NCBI GenBank assembly: GCA_963677755.1
Contig: OY782506.1
Coordinates: 806,001 to 870,000, forward strand
DNA from: JAIOSF01 sp963677755
GTDB taxonomy: Bacteria; Campylobacterota; Campylobacteria; Campylobacterales; Arcobacteraceae
DNA: 64,000 nucleotides
Direction of reading: 5' to 3'
The notes beneath the pieces are model-generated. The model searched no databases. It was not told where the DNA came from and saw only the letters and a list, made by a program, of their open reading frames with translations. The position numbers were made by a program, and so were the translations under genes. Shown piece after piece: positions 9,980 to 18,525 of the stretch (within the stretch, counting starts at the first letter, position 1; each line of letters starts with the position of its first letter).

Positions 9980-10956
9980 TAGTGTAGTTTTATCTCAACT
10001 CTTCTATTTTCTTCTCTTCCTTTTTCTGTATCATTTGAAGCAATAGGTTCTGTAGAAGCTTTACCATAGACAGATATTCTTGAAGAGTTGATCCCTTGTT
10101 CTATCAAATATTTTCTAATACTTAAAGCTCTTTTTTCTGATAATATTTGATTGTTTAGTTTTGTACCTTCATTACTTGTATGTCCATACAATAATGCTTT
10201 AAAGTTTGGATACTTTTTCAGAAAGGTTATAACTTTTGTTAATTTTTTAGAAGACACCTCTCTTATTACCGATGAGTTTACATTATAATGGATTGTTAGA
10301 TTTAAAAGTTCAGAACAGCCATCTGCATTTACAGCATGACCTTCTGGGGTGTATGGGCATTTGTCTTTAGTATCTATTACTCCATCTTTGTCACTATCTG
10401 CATTTTTATCTTTTGATATATACATAGTAATCATAGCTCTGTAGTTTTTATCTCTGCCCTCTTGTGTAGCTCTTGTATAAAGATTATCAAGTCCACCTCT
10501 TTGTTCTACTATAATAATTTCATTTGGGATACCTTTATCTATAAGTTGATCATGTGTATATGTTGCGTATTGTAAAGCTATCTCTTGACTTGACTCTATT
10601 GTTAAGTCATTTGTGTATGTTGGAAACCATGTAGATTGGTTTGTTTTTTCTGTTTTTGTTTGTACATGGTCTGTATATCCTATTATAGTAAGTGTAATAT
10701 CTCTATTTTTATATTTTTCATATGCTTGGGTAATTTGCTCTAAATAGTCTTGAGACTCTTGTACAATTAAGTTTGTTGATGGATGAAAAAAGATTGGTTT
10801 AAATCGTAAAATTTGCTCAAAATCTCCATACATAAGATGTTTATCCATTTGGCTTTCTTCTTGAATACTTTTAGCATTTACCAAATATGAATCATCATAT
10901 AATCCATTTGCAAATGTAACAGTTATACTAAAAATTATTGCTATTATTGTTTTCAT
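9979..10956 (-). CDS. OmpA-family protein with TSP3-like calcium-binding linker
   Basis: The 325-residue protein begins with a signal peptide (MKTIIAIIFSITVTFANG). A first OmpA-like half (~50-180) resembles a peptidoglycan-binding fold. A thrombospondin type-3-like linker follows (DSDKDGVIDTKDKCPYTPEG, ~190-215), then a C-terminal OmpA domain (~220-325) with YGHTSNEG and NRRVEIKLH. The Arg of the NRRVEI segment, which contacts diaminopimelate in this family, is present; the usual Asp of GHTD is replaced by Ser or Asn. It overlaps both neighbours by 1 nt. It probably anchors the TolC-like pore or the adhesin complex to the cell wall. Confidence 0.9.
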   Translation of the reverse strand: MKTIIAIIFSITVTFANGLYDDSYLVNAKSIQEESQMDKHLMYGDFEQILRFKPIFFHPSTNLIVQESQDYLEQITQAYEKYKNRDITLTIIGYTDHVQTKTEKTNQSTWFPTYTNDLTIESSQEIALQYATYTHDQLIDKGIPNEIIIVEQRGGLDNLYTRATQEGRDKNYRAMITMYISKDKNADSDKDGVIDTKDKCPYTPEGHAVNADGCSELLNLTIHYNVNSSVIREVSSKKLTKVITFLKKYPNFKALLYGHTSNEGTKLNNQILSEKRALSIRKYLIEQGINSSRISVYGKASTEPIASNDTEKGREENRRVEIKLH

Positions 10957-12512
10957 TATTTGTTACCTTCTTTAAATGTTTTATTGTTTTTTAGTGTTTT
11001 TAGGGCAATCTCTTTATTTGGATCATAGATACCTTTTTCACACCCATAAGGCATAATATGATTTTGATCTTCAATTTGTGAGTTGTTACACACATCAAGA
11101 CTATTTACTAACATATCATTATCTTCATCTAAACTAATTGGAAGTGTATCAAGTACATATTGCATCTCATCAGTGTTGATATTTACAGCTCTTTCATAAC
11201 TTTCTTGATCACCCATAACAACTGTTACAAGTAGCCCCATTGCATCAAGTAATCTATACTGTGCAAATAGTTGTTCTGTTTGTGCTTTTATCATCTGTGC
11301 TCTTGAGTTTACCACATCATTTTGTGCTGTTATAAAATCTAAAAGTGATCTTTTCCCAAGGTTGTATTCTTCTTTATAGCTGACAAGTGTAGATTCACTA
11401 TATTTACTATACTCTTCTAGTTGAGTTATCTGTTCTTTGATAATCTCATAAGCTGACCAAGAAAGCTCTAATCCTTCAATAACTTGTCTTTGTAAATCTT
11501 GATGTATCTGCAACTCTTGGTGTATTTTACTAATCGCTTTTTGCTCAGTTGCTTTATCTGCCCCACCTCTATAAAGGTTCCAGTTTAGTTGTAAACCAAC
11601 TCTAAATCTATCATCAGGAGTATCAAAACCATTATTATCTGTATGGTAGTCATTGTAAAGTTGCTCTATCTCAAAATCTACTTTTGGATAGTAGCCACTT
11701 TTTGATTTTTTGTATAAAGCCTGAGCACCCTCTAAGTTGTAGTGACTTACTAATAAAGATGGGTTATTTCTTATAGCATACATAGTTGCTCTTTGAATTG
11801 ATGAAGGCATCTGTACTTCAAGTATTGGTAGCTCCATATCTGTTACAATAGGTTTTTTCCCTAATATTCTAGCAAAATTAAACTCCGCATCTCTTGTATT
11901 GTTTTTTTGAACTATGTAATTTGTCTTTGCTAATGCTAGTCCTGCTTTTACTTTGGAAATTGAAGAAGCTGTATTAAGCCCTGCATTATAAAGATTTTGT
12001 ATATCTTCGTACATTTGTTGATGAAACTCAACACTATCTTTTGAATTTTGTAAAAGCTTGTAGTTTTTTACTACATTTAAATATGCTTCTACCATTCTAA
12101 AGCTCATATCATTTGCTTTTTCTAAATAATGATAAGCTGCTCCTAAAACTCTAGCCTCTTGATAATCAACTTTATAAGTGGTATCAAAACCATTAAAAAG
12201 GTTTTGAGTAAGTTTTAATGAGTTTTCATAATAATCATAATTAACATCTGTTATCTCATCATTTAGATTTCCAGCATCTTTATACCCAATACCTGATCGT
12301 AAATCTACACTTGGAAGATACTCAGATTCTGATATTTTTAAATCTTGTTGTGTTGCTCTATAGTTATTTACTCTCTCTTTAACAACTGGGTTTGTATTTA
12401 TAACTTCTGATACACTTTCTTTTAAAGTAAGTGCATTTAAATTTGAACTTAGTAAACTAATACTTCCTACAAGAAGTAAGCTTACCACTTGGTTTTTACT
12501 TTTTTCCCTCAT
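10956..12512 (-). CDS. TolC-family outer-membrane channel (LapE-like) with C-terminal TSP3-like tail
   Basis: The 518-residue protein has a signal peptide (~1-27; VSLLLVGSISLLSSNLNA) and then the duplicated TolC helical hairpins and beta-strands (residues ~30-440). The family pattern is visible in NPVVKERV near the start and in LLDFITAQNDVVNSRAQM near 390. After the TolC core comes an extra tail of ~70 residues. It contains DEDNDMLVNSLDVCNNSQIE and a second Cys in MPYGCEKG, which is the same kind of Asp-rich, two-Cys element as in the neighbouring OmpA-like protein. It is the first gene of the secretion operon; the ATG has an AAGGGA ribosome site. Confidence 0.93.
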   Translation of the reverse strand: MREKSKNQVVSLLLVGSISLLSSNLNALTLKESVSEVINTNPVVKERVNNYRATQQDLKISESEYLPSVDLRSGIGYKDAGNLNDEITDVNYDYYENSLKLTQNLFNGFDTTYKVDYQEARVLGAAYHYLEKANDMSFRMVEAYLNVVKNYKLLQNSKDSVEFHQQMYEDIQNLYNAGLNTASSISKVKAGLALAKTNYIVQKNNTRDAEFNFARILGKKPIVTDMELPILEVQMPSSIQRATMYAIRNNPSLLVSHYNLEGAQALYKKSKSGYYPKVDFEIEQLYNDYHTDNNGFDTPDDRFRVGLQLNWNLYRGGADKATEQKAISKIHQELQIHQDLQRQVIEGLELSWSAYEIIKEQITQLEEYSKYSESTLVSYKEEYNLGKRSLLDFITAQNDVVNSRAQMIKAQTEQLFAQYRLLDAMGLLVTVVMGDQESYERAVNINTDEMQYVLDTLPISLDEDNDMLVNSLDVCNNSQIEDQNHIMPYGCEKGIYDPNKEIALKTLKNNKTFKEGNK

Positions 12513-12551
12513 GAAATCCCTTTTTATAAAAATAATAAAGTATGTTATAAC

Positions 12552-12561
12552 ACACTAGTGT
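12552..12561 (-). promoter_or_regulatory. ACACTAGTGT palindrome upstream of the secretion operon
   Basis: A perfect 10-bp palindrome lies 40 nt upstream of the TolC-like start. On the minus strand it is followed by TTATAACATACTTTATTAT, which can hold a -10 box. It is a candidate operator, possibly for the LuxR-type regulator of the operon. It is short, so chance is possible. Confidence 0.35.
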
Positions 12562-12577
12562 CATAAAAGTATCAATA

Positions 12578-12602
12578 GTTAGTATTTTTATAAAAAACTA
12601 AC
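12578..12602 (-). other. Imperfect dyad GTTAG...CTAAC between the 48-residue gene and tolC-like gene
   Basis: The arms GTTAG and CTAAC enclose a T-rich and an A-rich stretch that also pair with one bulge. It could end transcription of the small upstream gene or be part of the operon control region. No clear T-run follows, so terminator function is uncertain. Confidence 0.3.
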
Positions 12603-12645
12603 AATATAGTGAAAAAGGTAAAGTTATTTAACTAATATAAGTCTA

Positions 12646-12792
12646 TTATTCATTACTGTTGTGTAATTTATAGTGATTTTGATTTTGTTCTTGTTCCATC
12701 TCTTCTTCAAATAACTGAAGTAGTATCCTCATAATCATAGCAATACTCAATATTACTACAATAAATACTGCAAATTCTTGTAATAAATTCAT
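12646..12792 (-). CDS. Small single-helix membrane protein, 48 residues
   Basis: A start at 12792 (MNLLQEFAVFIVVILSIAMIM...) is better than the longer frame. It has AAGGA 7 nt upstream, and the extra upstream residues have no ribosome site. The protein has one hydrophobic helix (~residues 7-27) and then a very acidic, Gln/Asn-rich cytoplasmic or periplasmic tail (FEEEMEQEQNQNHYK). It is not recognised. It lies just upstream of the secretion operon on the same strand, so it could be co-regulated or a small accessory of membrane complexes. Confidence 0.55.
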   Translation of the reverse strand: MNLLQEFAVFIVVILSIAMIMRILLQLFEEEMEQEQNQNHYKLHNSNE

Positions 12793-12921
12793 ATTTATTC
12801 CTTCTATTTTGATTAGCTGAAGTATAGTATGAAGTAGTATCACATCAGTATCAATTTTTAATATTAATAGGGTAAAATAAAGAATTAGTTAATAGATTAA
12901 TTAAAAAAGTCGAGGAAAAAG

Positions 12922-13560
12922 ATGGATGTAAAAATACTCTATGTGGTAAGTACAATAATATTATCGTTTGTTTCAATTGTTTTGGTAATGAACTATCGAA
13001 AAAAACCTCAAAATAATGCAATCAAGTTTTTAACTTACTTTATAGTGTTACATTTTATTGGTTTTGTCTTATTTATACTAAGAAATCAGATTCCAGATTT
13101 TATTTCCATAGTAATTGCCAATACACTTTTTGCAATAGGAACAATTAGCTTATATCTTACGATAAAGTCACTTCTTAATATAGAGCCAATTTTGCAAAAA
13201 AGGTATCTGATTCCACTAGTTACTTATTTTATCGGTTTTATTGTTTTTACTTATATCAGTTATGATACAAAAACACGGATATTGATATATTATCTTTTTT
13301 GTGCAATTTATCTACTGTCAACTGGATGGTTACTGTGGAGGAATAAGTCATTTGAATATAATTTATTTGATAAAATAACTTCAGTAATGTTTTTTGCTAT
13401 CTCATCTATTTTGATATGGATAATTTTGCAAGTAAGTTTTATGACACTTCACTCATACTATTTTAGTAATTCAAATATTTTTATGATTTTATCTATTTTT
13501 ATTATAAATATATTAAGCTTTTGGAGTCTTTTCGCTTTACGGTATAGAATTAAAAATTAA
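12922..13560 (+). CDS. Seven-helix membrane protein of unknown function
   Basis: The 212-residue protein is almost entirely membrane-embedded, with about seven hydrophobic helices (~5-24, 37-56, 61-85, 93-115, 121-140, 153-175, 183-205). A ribosome site (GAGGAAAA) precedes the ATG. The pattern resembles the 7-TM input modules found in front of GGDEF domains or kinases, but no output domain is attached. It converges on the downstream response regulator and overlaps its 3' end by 11 bp. Function is unknown; a stand-alone membrane sensor partner is one possibility. Confidence 0.75.
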   Translation: MDVKILYVVSTIILSFVSIVLVMNYRKKPQNNAIKFLTYFIVLHFIGFVLFILRNQIPDFISIVIANTLFAIGTISLYLTIKSLLNIEPILQKRYLIPLVTYFIGFIVFTYISYDTKTRILIYYLFCAIYLLSTGWLLWRNKSFEYNLFDKITSVMFFAISSILIWIILQVSFMTLHSYYFSNSNIFMILSIFIINILSFWSLFALRYRIKN

Positions 13561-14236
13561 TTTTATACCCTTCATTAAAGACATTTCCAATAGTATTATC
13601 AGGAAGTTTCTTTCGTAATCTTTTTATTAAATTTTTAAGACTATTTAAACTAATTTCTTCTTCTAGTTCCCAAACATATTCAAAAATTTCATCATAAGTA
13701 AAAACTCTGTTTTTATGGGAAAAAAGAAGTTTTAATAATATCTTTTCCTTATTTGTTAAGTCTACCGAGGTATTATGATGTTTTAACTCTTTTAGTTCTG
13801 TATCCCAACTGTAATTATCAGGTAAATTTATTTTTTTTATTGCTGAAACGGTATACTTTAGTAATTCATTGATAGTCAGCTCTAAAGTCTCTTTTAAATC
13901 TTTTCTACTTATAGGTTTAACAAGATATTTTGTAAGTTTTAATTCGGTTGCTTCTAATAAAAATGTTTTATCCGTATGTGCAGTAAGCATAATAGCTTTT
14001 GTAGAATAATCATTTACTCTAATTTTTTTAAGTAATTCAAGTCCATTTAATTTTGGAATATTAATATCTATTATCATAATATCAGGTTTTTTATCTTTAT
14101 AGAGTTGGTATGCTTCTTCTCCATCTTTGGCTTCATAAACCTCACTAAAAAGCATTTTTAAATAAAGAACATAATTCTCTCTTGTGGCTTTTTCATCTTC
14201 TACAAATAATATCTTATATGGGTAAAGCTCTTCCAT
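13550..14236 (-). CDS. OmpR-type response regulator (copy A)
   Basis: The 228-residue protein has a receiver domain (~5-125) with acidic pair E13/D14, phosphoacceptor D57 (IMIIDINIP), the Thr of IMLTAH and the Lys of YLVKPIS. A winged-helix DNA-binding domain follows (~150-228; LTNKEKILLKLLFSHKNR, SLKNLIKRLRKKL). The first ~87 residues differ from the receiver-only regulator at 17338-17748 by one residue (S31/N31). After that the two diverge sharply. It is the last gene of the five-gene signalling operon and starts 1 nt after the kinase stop. Confidence 0.93.
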   Translation of the reverse strand: MEELYPYKILFVEDEKATRENYVLYLKMLFSEVYEAKDGEEAYQLYKDKKPDIMIIDINIPKLNGLELLKKIRVNDYSTKAIMLTAHTDKTFLLEATELKLTKYLVKPISRKDLKETLELTINELLKYTVSAIKKINLPDNYSWDTELKELKHHNTSVDLTNKEKILLKLLFSHKNRVFTYDEIFEYVWELEEEISLNSLKNLIKRLRKKLPDNTIGNVFNEGYKINF

Positions 14237-15013
14237 CTTATATACTCCCTTGTGGTAGCTTTATTGTAAAACAAGCACCATCTAATCTATTCTCTACATC
14301 AAGTGTTCCCTCTAACCCACTTTCAATAATCATTTTTGCCATATAAAGTCCTAGTCCTGTACCTTGTGTTTTGTGTTTTGTAGTAAAGTATGGTTCAAAT
14401 ATTTTATCTAAAATTTCATTATCTATCCCTAGAGCATTATCTTGAATATCTATAAGTATGTTGTTCTTTTGAAGATAAGCATTGATAGATATTTTTGGGT
14501 TTTTTATACTTTTGGTTATTATCGCATCTATAGCATTATTTAATAAAGTTAAAATAACTTGTTGCAACTCATCTGAATAGGAGTGACATTGTAAGTTTTT
14601 ATCTATATTTTTATCTATAGTTATAAGATGGGTACTAAGAGAACCTTTTACAATATCTAAAGATTTTTCAATAGAATCTTCAATAGTAAAAATAGTTTTT
14701 TGTTTATCAGGATTAAAAAAGTTTTTGAAATCATCAATAGTTTTTGACATATATGCTGTGAGAGATTCTATCTCAGTTAGTTTCTCCTCAATCGTAGTAT
14801 CATCATTGTTATATTTTTCTAAAGCCATATCAATTAGTAATACTGAGGAGTTTATTTGTGCCAATGGTTGTCTCCATTGGTGGGCAATATTCTCTATCAT
14901 CTCCCCCATTTGTACTAATTTACTTTGGTGCATAAGGACAACTTGCTGTTTTGTATTTTTCTCTATCTCTTGTTCTATTCTTTTCTCTAAAGAGTTATTT
15001 AATTCCTCTAATT
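13976..15013 (-). repeat. 1,038-bp direct repeat, copy A (regulator 5' half plus kinase core)
   Basis: Compared base by base with 17488-18525 (offset 3,512 bp), I see one difference (14145 versus 17657). The repeat covers codons 1-87 of the response regulator, the intergenic 1 nt, and the last 257 codons of the histidine kinase. Both edges are abrupt. Such identity in otherwise divergent genes means a recent duplication or ongoing gene conversion. Confidence 0.95.
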
Positions 15014-16265
15014 CCTCTTTGGTAATAGTGAGTTGTTGGGAGGTTTTTTGAAGTTGAGTATTTAAAATTTTGATTTTGTCTGTTTTTGCTAACTCTTTAG
15101 ACATATCATTAAAACTTAAAGTTAGTTGACCTATTTCATCTTTAGAATAAATATCTAGTTGTTTCCCTAAGTTTCCAGATGAAAGTTCTTTAATCCCCCG
15201 TTGAAGATTTATAATAGGACTTGTAATAGTTCGTATTAAAATTACTGTTAAAGGTATCACTATAAATAAAATAACTATAAATACTATAATTAAACTATTG
15301 AGAAGTTCTAATATATAATCGGCAATAGTTTTTTCAATTTGTAAAAGTGCAATTGCTCCAATAATTTTATCTTCATTATACAGTGGTAAAACTTCTTGAA
15401 TATAATTAATTCCTTCAATTTTAACTTTTTGGTTTGTTAAATATGTTTTAGATAATATTTTATATTGTTCTAAAGTACCTATTGTTAAATGCATATTATT
15501 TTTATTAAGTGCATAGATATTGATCTCTTTATTTGAAATAAGTTTTTTAATTTTATCTATAAATAAATAATCTAAAGGATTCTCTTCTAGAACAAATCCA
15601 ACATGAGAGGGGGTCATTTTACGTAACTTTTTATTAAAATTCAGTCCCATTATGGGATAAAATGATTTCATGGTAAGCTTTGAATCATCTATTGAATAGA
15701 TAATGGCTTCTTTCGTTGGAAAAGTCTCTTTAAAATGTAAATCAAATCCATTATATTTTGTTACTTTTGTCCAAGGATTGAATAATGGATCAAGCAAAGT
15801 TTTCCCATTTGCAATCATAAATTCAGCTTTAGGAAAATTAAAGGCATAACCTTTTTTTGAGTAATCTTGCTCAATATGTGAAAAAGAGATTAAATCACCA
15901 TCTTTATCATAAATCATCGTTTTCCATATATCCCCAGCAATTTTAGCAGAATCATGAGTAGCATTAGCTAGTTTAATATATAAGGGTTGAATATTTTGAT
16001 TATAGTGGTTTTTATTACGAGTTATATGTTTTATTTTTAAATCAAGTTCTTGAAGTTCTGCCGTTTTTTGTGAAGAAGAAAGAAGTCTTTTTTTATTAAA
16101 TTCTAATTCAGATTGGATCATTTTTATATTTTCTTGTAATTCTTTTTTTGATTGTTCAATATTATTTCCAGTAAGAACCCAAGCGATTGATATTGTTGTT
16201 AAAATCAGAGTAAAAAGTATAATCAAAATACCAAAAAGATTTAATTTTGTTTTTATACTATTCAT
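14238..16265 (-). CDS. Sensor histidine kinase A (periplasmic sensor, HAMP)
   Basis: The 675-residue kinase has a transmembrane helix (~9-32), a large periplasmic sensor (~35-320), a second helix (~323-346) and a HAMP domain (~348-400). A coiled coil (~405-440) leads to the kinase core. The phosphoacceptor His is in NIAHQWRQPL (~462). The ATP-binding domain has LLNNAIDAI, DNALGI and GTGLGLYMAK. Residues 419-675 are identical to the kinase B C-terminus, while the sensors are unrelated. It follows the periplasmic binding protein by 2 nt, so that protein is the likely ligand-loaded partner of its periplasmic domain. Confidence 0.93.
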   Translation of the reverse strand: MNSIKTKLNLFGILIILFTLILTTISIAWVLTGNNIEQSKKELQENIKMIQSELEFNKKRLLSSSQKTAELQELDLKIKHITRNKNHYNQNIQPLYIKLANATHDSAKIAGDIWKTMIYDKDGDLISFSHIEQDYSKKGYAFNFPKAEFMIANGKTLLDPLFNPWTKVTKYNGFDLHFKETFPTKEAIIYSIDDSKLTMKSFYPIMGLNFNKKLRKMTPSHVGFVLEENPLDYLFIDKIKKLISNKEINIYALNKNNMHLTIGTLEQYKILSKTYLTNQKVKIEGINYIQEVLPLYNEDKIIGAIALLQIEKTIADYILELLNSLIIVFIVILFIVIPLTVILIRTITSPIINLQRGIKELSSGNLGKQLDIYSKDEIGQLTLSFNDMSKELAKTDKIKILNTQLQKTSQQLTITKEELEELNNSLEKRIEQEIEKNTKQQVVLMHQSKLVQMGEMIENIAHQWRQPLAQINSSVLLIDMALEKYNNDDTTIEEKLTEIESLTAYMSKTIDDFKNFFNPDKQKTIFTIEDSIEKSLDIVKGSLSTHLITIDKNIDKNLQCHSYSDELQQVILTLLNNAIDAIITKSIKNPKISINAYLQKNNILIDIQDNALGIDNEILDKIFEPYFTTKHKTQGTGLGLYMAKMIIESGLEGTLDVENRLDGACFTIKLPQGSI

Positions 16266-16267
16266 AA

Positions 16268-17338
16268 TTAGTTCTTCTCCATTGCACGGTTATACTTATC
16301 GCCCCAAAGTTCGGAATAATCAATCTTTGGAAGATTTATAATATTATTTTCTAAAAATTCTTGTGCATTTTTAAATGTGATTAATTTTGTTTTAGTGTAA
16401 AAAGCTCGTTTTTCATAAGGAAGTTTCAAAGGATCAATATTTTCCAAATATGCTTGATATGCAAAAGATAATCCCATACCTGATTGCCAATATGGATAAG
16501 TAGAAACGGTACATGTCAATTCGTTAAGGATAACTGATCTAACAGATTCTCCTGTACCATCAACACCAGAAATTGCCATTTGTTTTTCTACTCCCATCTC
16601 TTTAAGAACCTCAATAGCCCCCAATGCCATCTCATCATTTGCAGCCCATATTGCCTGAACATCCTCAACTGTGTATTTCGTAAACCATTTAGTCACAAGC
16701 ATTGAGGATTCGGCTCTTGACCAATTAGCGGCTTTACTATCTAATATTTTTATATCTGGATAGTTCTTTAGAACATTTTTTAGGCCTCTTAATCTTTGTG
16801 TATTAGTTGTATTATTAACTCTTCCTTCAACAACCAATATATTACCTTTCCCACCAATTTTTCTAGCAATTTCTTGAGCAGTCAAAGTTCCAGAAAGAAA
16901 AGCATCTGGAATTGTATGTGTTACCCAATATTTACTAAAGTCCCATGGCCAAAGGTTATTAGGTTTATTAAATACAGTTGAAAAATAGATACCATAATCC
17001 TGTGCAATATTTACCAAGTATACTAGGTCTTTTTCATCATTTGCATCCATAAATAAAATAGCATTTGAACCTATTTGTTCCAAAGTTAATCGTAAATCTT
17101 GTATTTGTTTTTCACTATTTCCATAATTAAAAAGAGATATAACTTTTTTTTCAGACCCAATACTTTTAGCAAAGAGTTTTGCACCATTAACCAGTGCCCT
17201 CATAAATTCATTCGCATCAGTTCTAATTGAGATAATTACGTATGGAGACTCTTTATCGCTGATTTTATCTTTAATCTCTACACCACTTAAGTTAAAGGGG
17301 AGGAGACAAAATAATAGAGATAAAAATATTTTTATCAT
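16268..17338 (-). CDS. Periplasmic sugar-type binding protein (LacI/RbsB fold) in a signalling operon
   Basis: The 356-residue protein has a signal peptide (MIKIFLSLLFCLLPFNLSG) and a type I periplasmic binding fold (~30-320). Typical segments are IWAANDEMALGAIEVLKEMG, ISGVDGTGESVRSV and GKGNILVVEGRVNNTTNTQRLRG. No permease or ABC ATPase is nearby. It lies between two sensor kinases in one operon, overlapping the receiver gene by 1 nt, so a sensing role like LuxP or TorT is more likely than transport. The ligand cannot be told from sequence. Confidence 0.9.
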   Translation of the reverse strand: MIKIFLSLLFCLLPFNLSGVEIKDKISDKESPYVIISIRTDANEFMRALVNGAKLFAKSIGSEKKVISLFNYGNSEKQIQDLRLTLEQIGSNAILFMDANDEKDLVYLVNIAQDYGIYFSTVFNKPNNLWPWDFSKYWVTHTIPDAFLSGTLTAQEIARKIGGKGNILVVEGRVNNTTNTQRLRGLKNVLKNYPDIKILDSKAANWSRAESSMLVTKWFTKYTVEDVQAIWAANDEMALGAIEVLKEMGVEKQMAISGVDGTGESVRSVILNELTCTVSTYPYWQSGMGLSFAYQAYLENIDPLKLPYEKRAFYTKTKLITFKNAQEFLENNIINLPKIDYSELWGDKYNRAMEKN

Positions 17339-17748
17339 TATTTATCACTTTTTGATGTTGAATTATTTTTGAGAAGTTCATTTAAAGAAGCATTCAATGC
17401 TTCTTTAAGCTCTTTTCTACTTACAGGTTTTACTAAATATCTTGTAACTTGTAACGATACAGCTTTCAGTAAAAATTTTTGCTCAGAATGTGCAGTAAGC
17501 ATAATAGCTTTTGTAGAATAATCATTTACTCTAATTTTTTTAAGTAATTCAAGTCCATTTAATTTTGGAATATTAATATCTATTATCATAATATCAGGTT
17601 TTTTATCTTTATAGAGTTGGTATGCTTCTTCTCCATCTTTGGCTTCATAAACCTCATTAAAAAGCATTTTTAAATAAAGAACATAATTCTCTCTTGTGGC
17701 TTTTTCATCTTCTACAAATAATATCTTATATGGGTAAAGCTCTTCCAT
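17338..17748 (-). CDS. Receiver-only response regulator (copy B)
   Basis: The 136-residue protein is a single CheY-like receiver. It has E13/D14, phosphoacceptor D57, Thr in IMLTAH and Lys in YLVKPVS, so phosphorylation should be possible. There is no DNA-binding domain: after the receiver only a short Ser/Lys tail remains. The first ~87 residues match the OmpR-type regulator at 13550-14236 almost exactly. The helix 4/strand 5/helix 5 face, which usually makes output contacts, has diverged. It could act as a phosphate sink or connector between the two kinases. Confidence 0.92.
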   Translation of the reverse strand: MEELYPYKILFVEDEKATRENYVLYLKMLFNEVYEAKDGEEAYQLYKDKKPDIMIIDINIPKLNGLELLKKIRVNDYSTKAIMLTAHSEQKFLLKAVSLQVTRYLVKPVSRKELKEALNASLNELLKNNSTSKSDK

Positions 17749-18525
17749 CTTATATACTCCCTTGTGGTAGCTTTATTGTAAAACAAGCACCATCTAATCT
17801 ATTCTCTACATCAAGTGTTCCCTCTAACCCACTTTCAATAATCATTTTTGCCATATAAAGTCCTAGTCCTGTACCTTGTGTTTTGTGTTTTGTAGTAAAG
17901 TATGGTTCAAATATTTTATCTAAAATTTCATTATCTATCCCTAGAGCATTATCTTGAATATCTATAAGTATGTTGTTCTTTTGAAGATAAGCATTGATAG
18001 ATATTTTTGGGTTTTTTATACTTTTGGTTATTATCGCATCTATAGCATTATTTAATAAAGTTAAAATAACTTGTTGCAACTCATCTGAATAGGAGTGACA
18101 TTGTAAGTTTTTATCTATATTTTTATCTATAGTTATAAGATGGGTACTAAGAGAACCTTTTACAATATCTAAAGATTTTTCAATAGAATCTTCAATAGTA
18201 AAAATAGTTTTTTGTTTATCAGGATTAAAAAAGTTTTTGAAATCATCAATAGTTTTTGACATATATGCTGTGAGAGATTCTATCTCAGTTAGTTTCTCCT
18301 CAATCGTAGTATCATCATTGTTATATTTTTCTAAAGCCATATCAATTAGTAATACTGAGGAGTTTATTTGTGCCAATGGTTGTCTCCATTGGTGGGCAAT
18401 ATTCTCTATCATCTCCCCCATTTGTACTAATTTACTTTGGTGCATAAGGACAACTTGCTGTTTTGTATTTTTCTCTATCTCTTGTTCTATTCTTTTCTCT
18501 AAAGAGTTATTTAATTCCTCTAATT
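17488..18525 (-). repeat. 1,038-bp direct repeat, copy B
   Basis: This is the partner of 13976-15013. Recombination between the two copies would delete 3,512 bp and leave kinase B directly followed by the DNA-binding regulator A, a normal two-gene system. Confidence 0.95.

Noticed and set aside
14725..15051. Open frames opposite both kinase cores (also 18237-18602)
   Set aside because: They are identical only because the underlying kinase repeat is identical; antisense composition, no ribosome site, no family.
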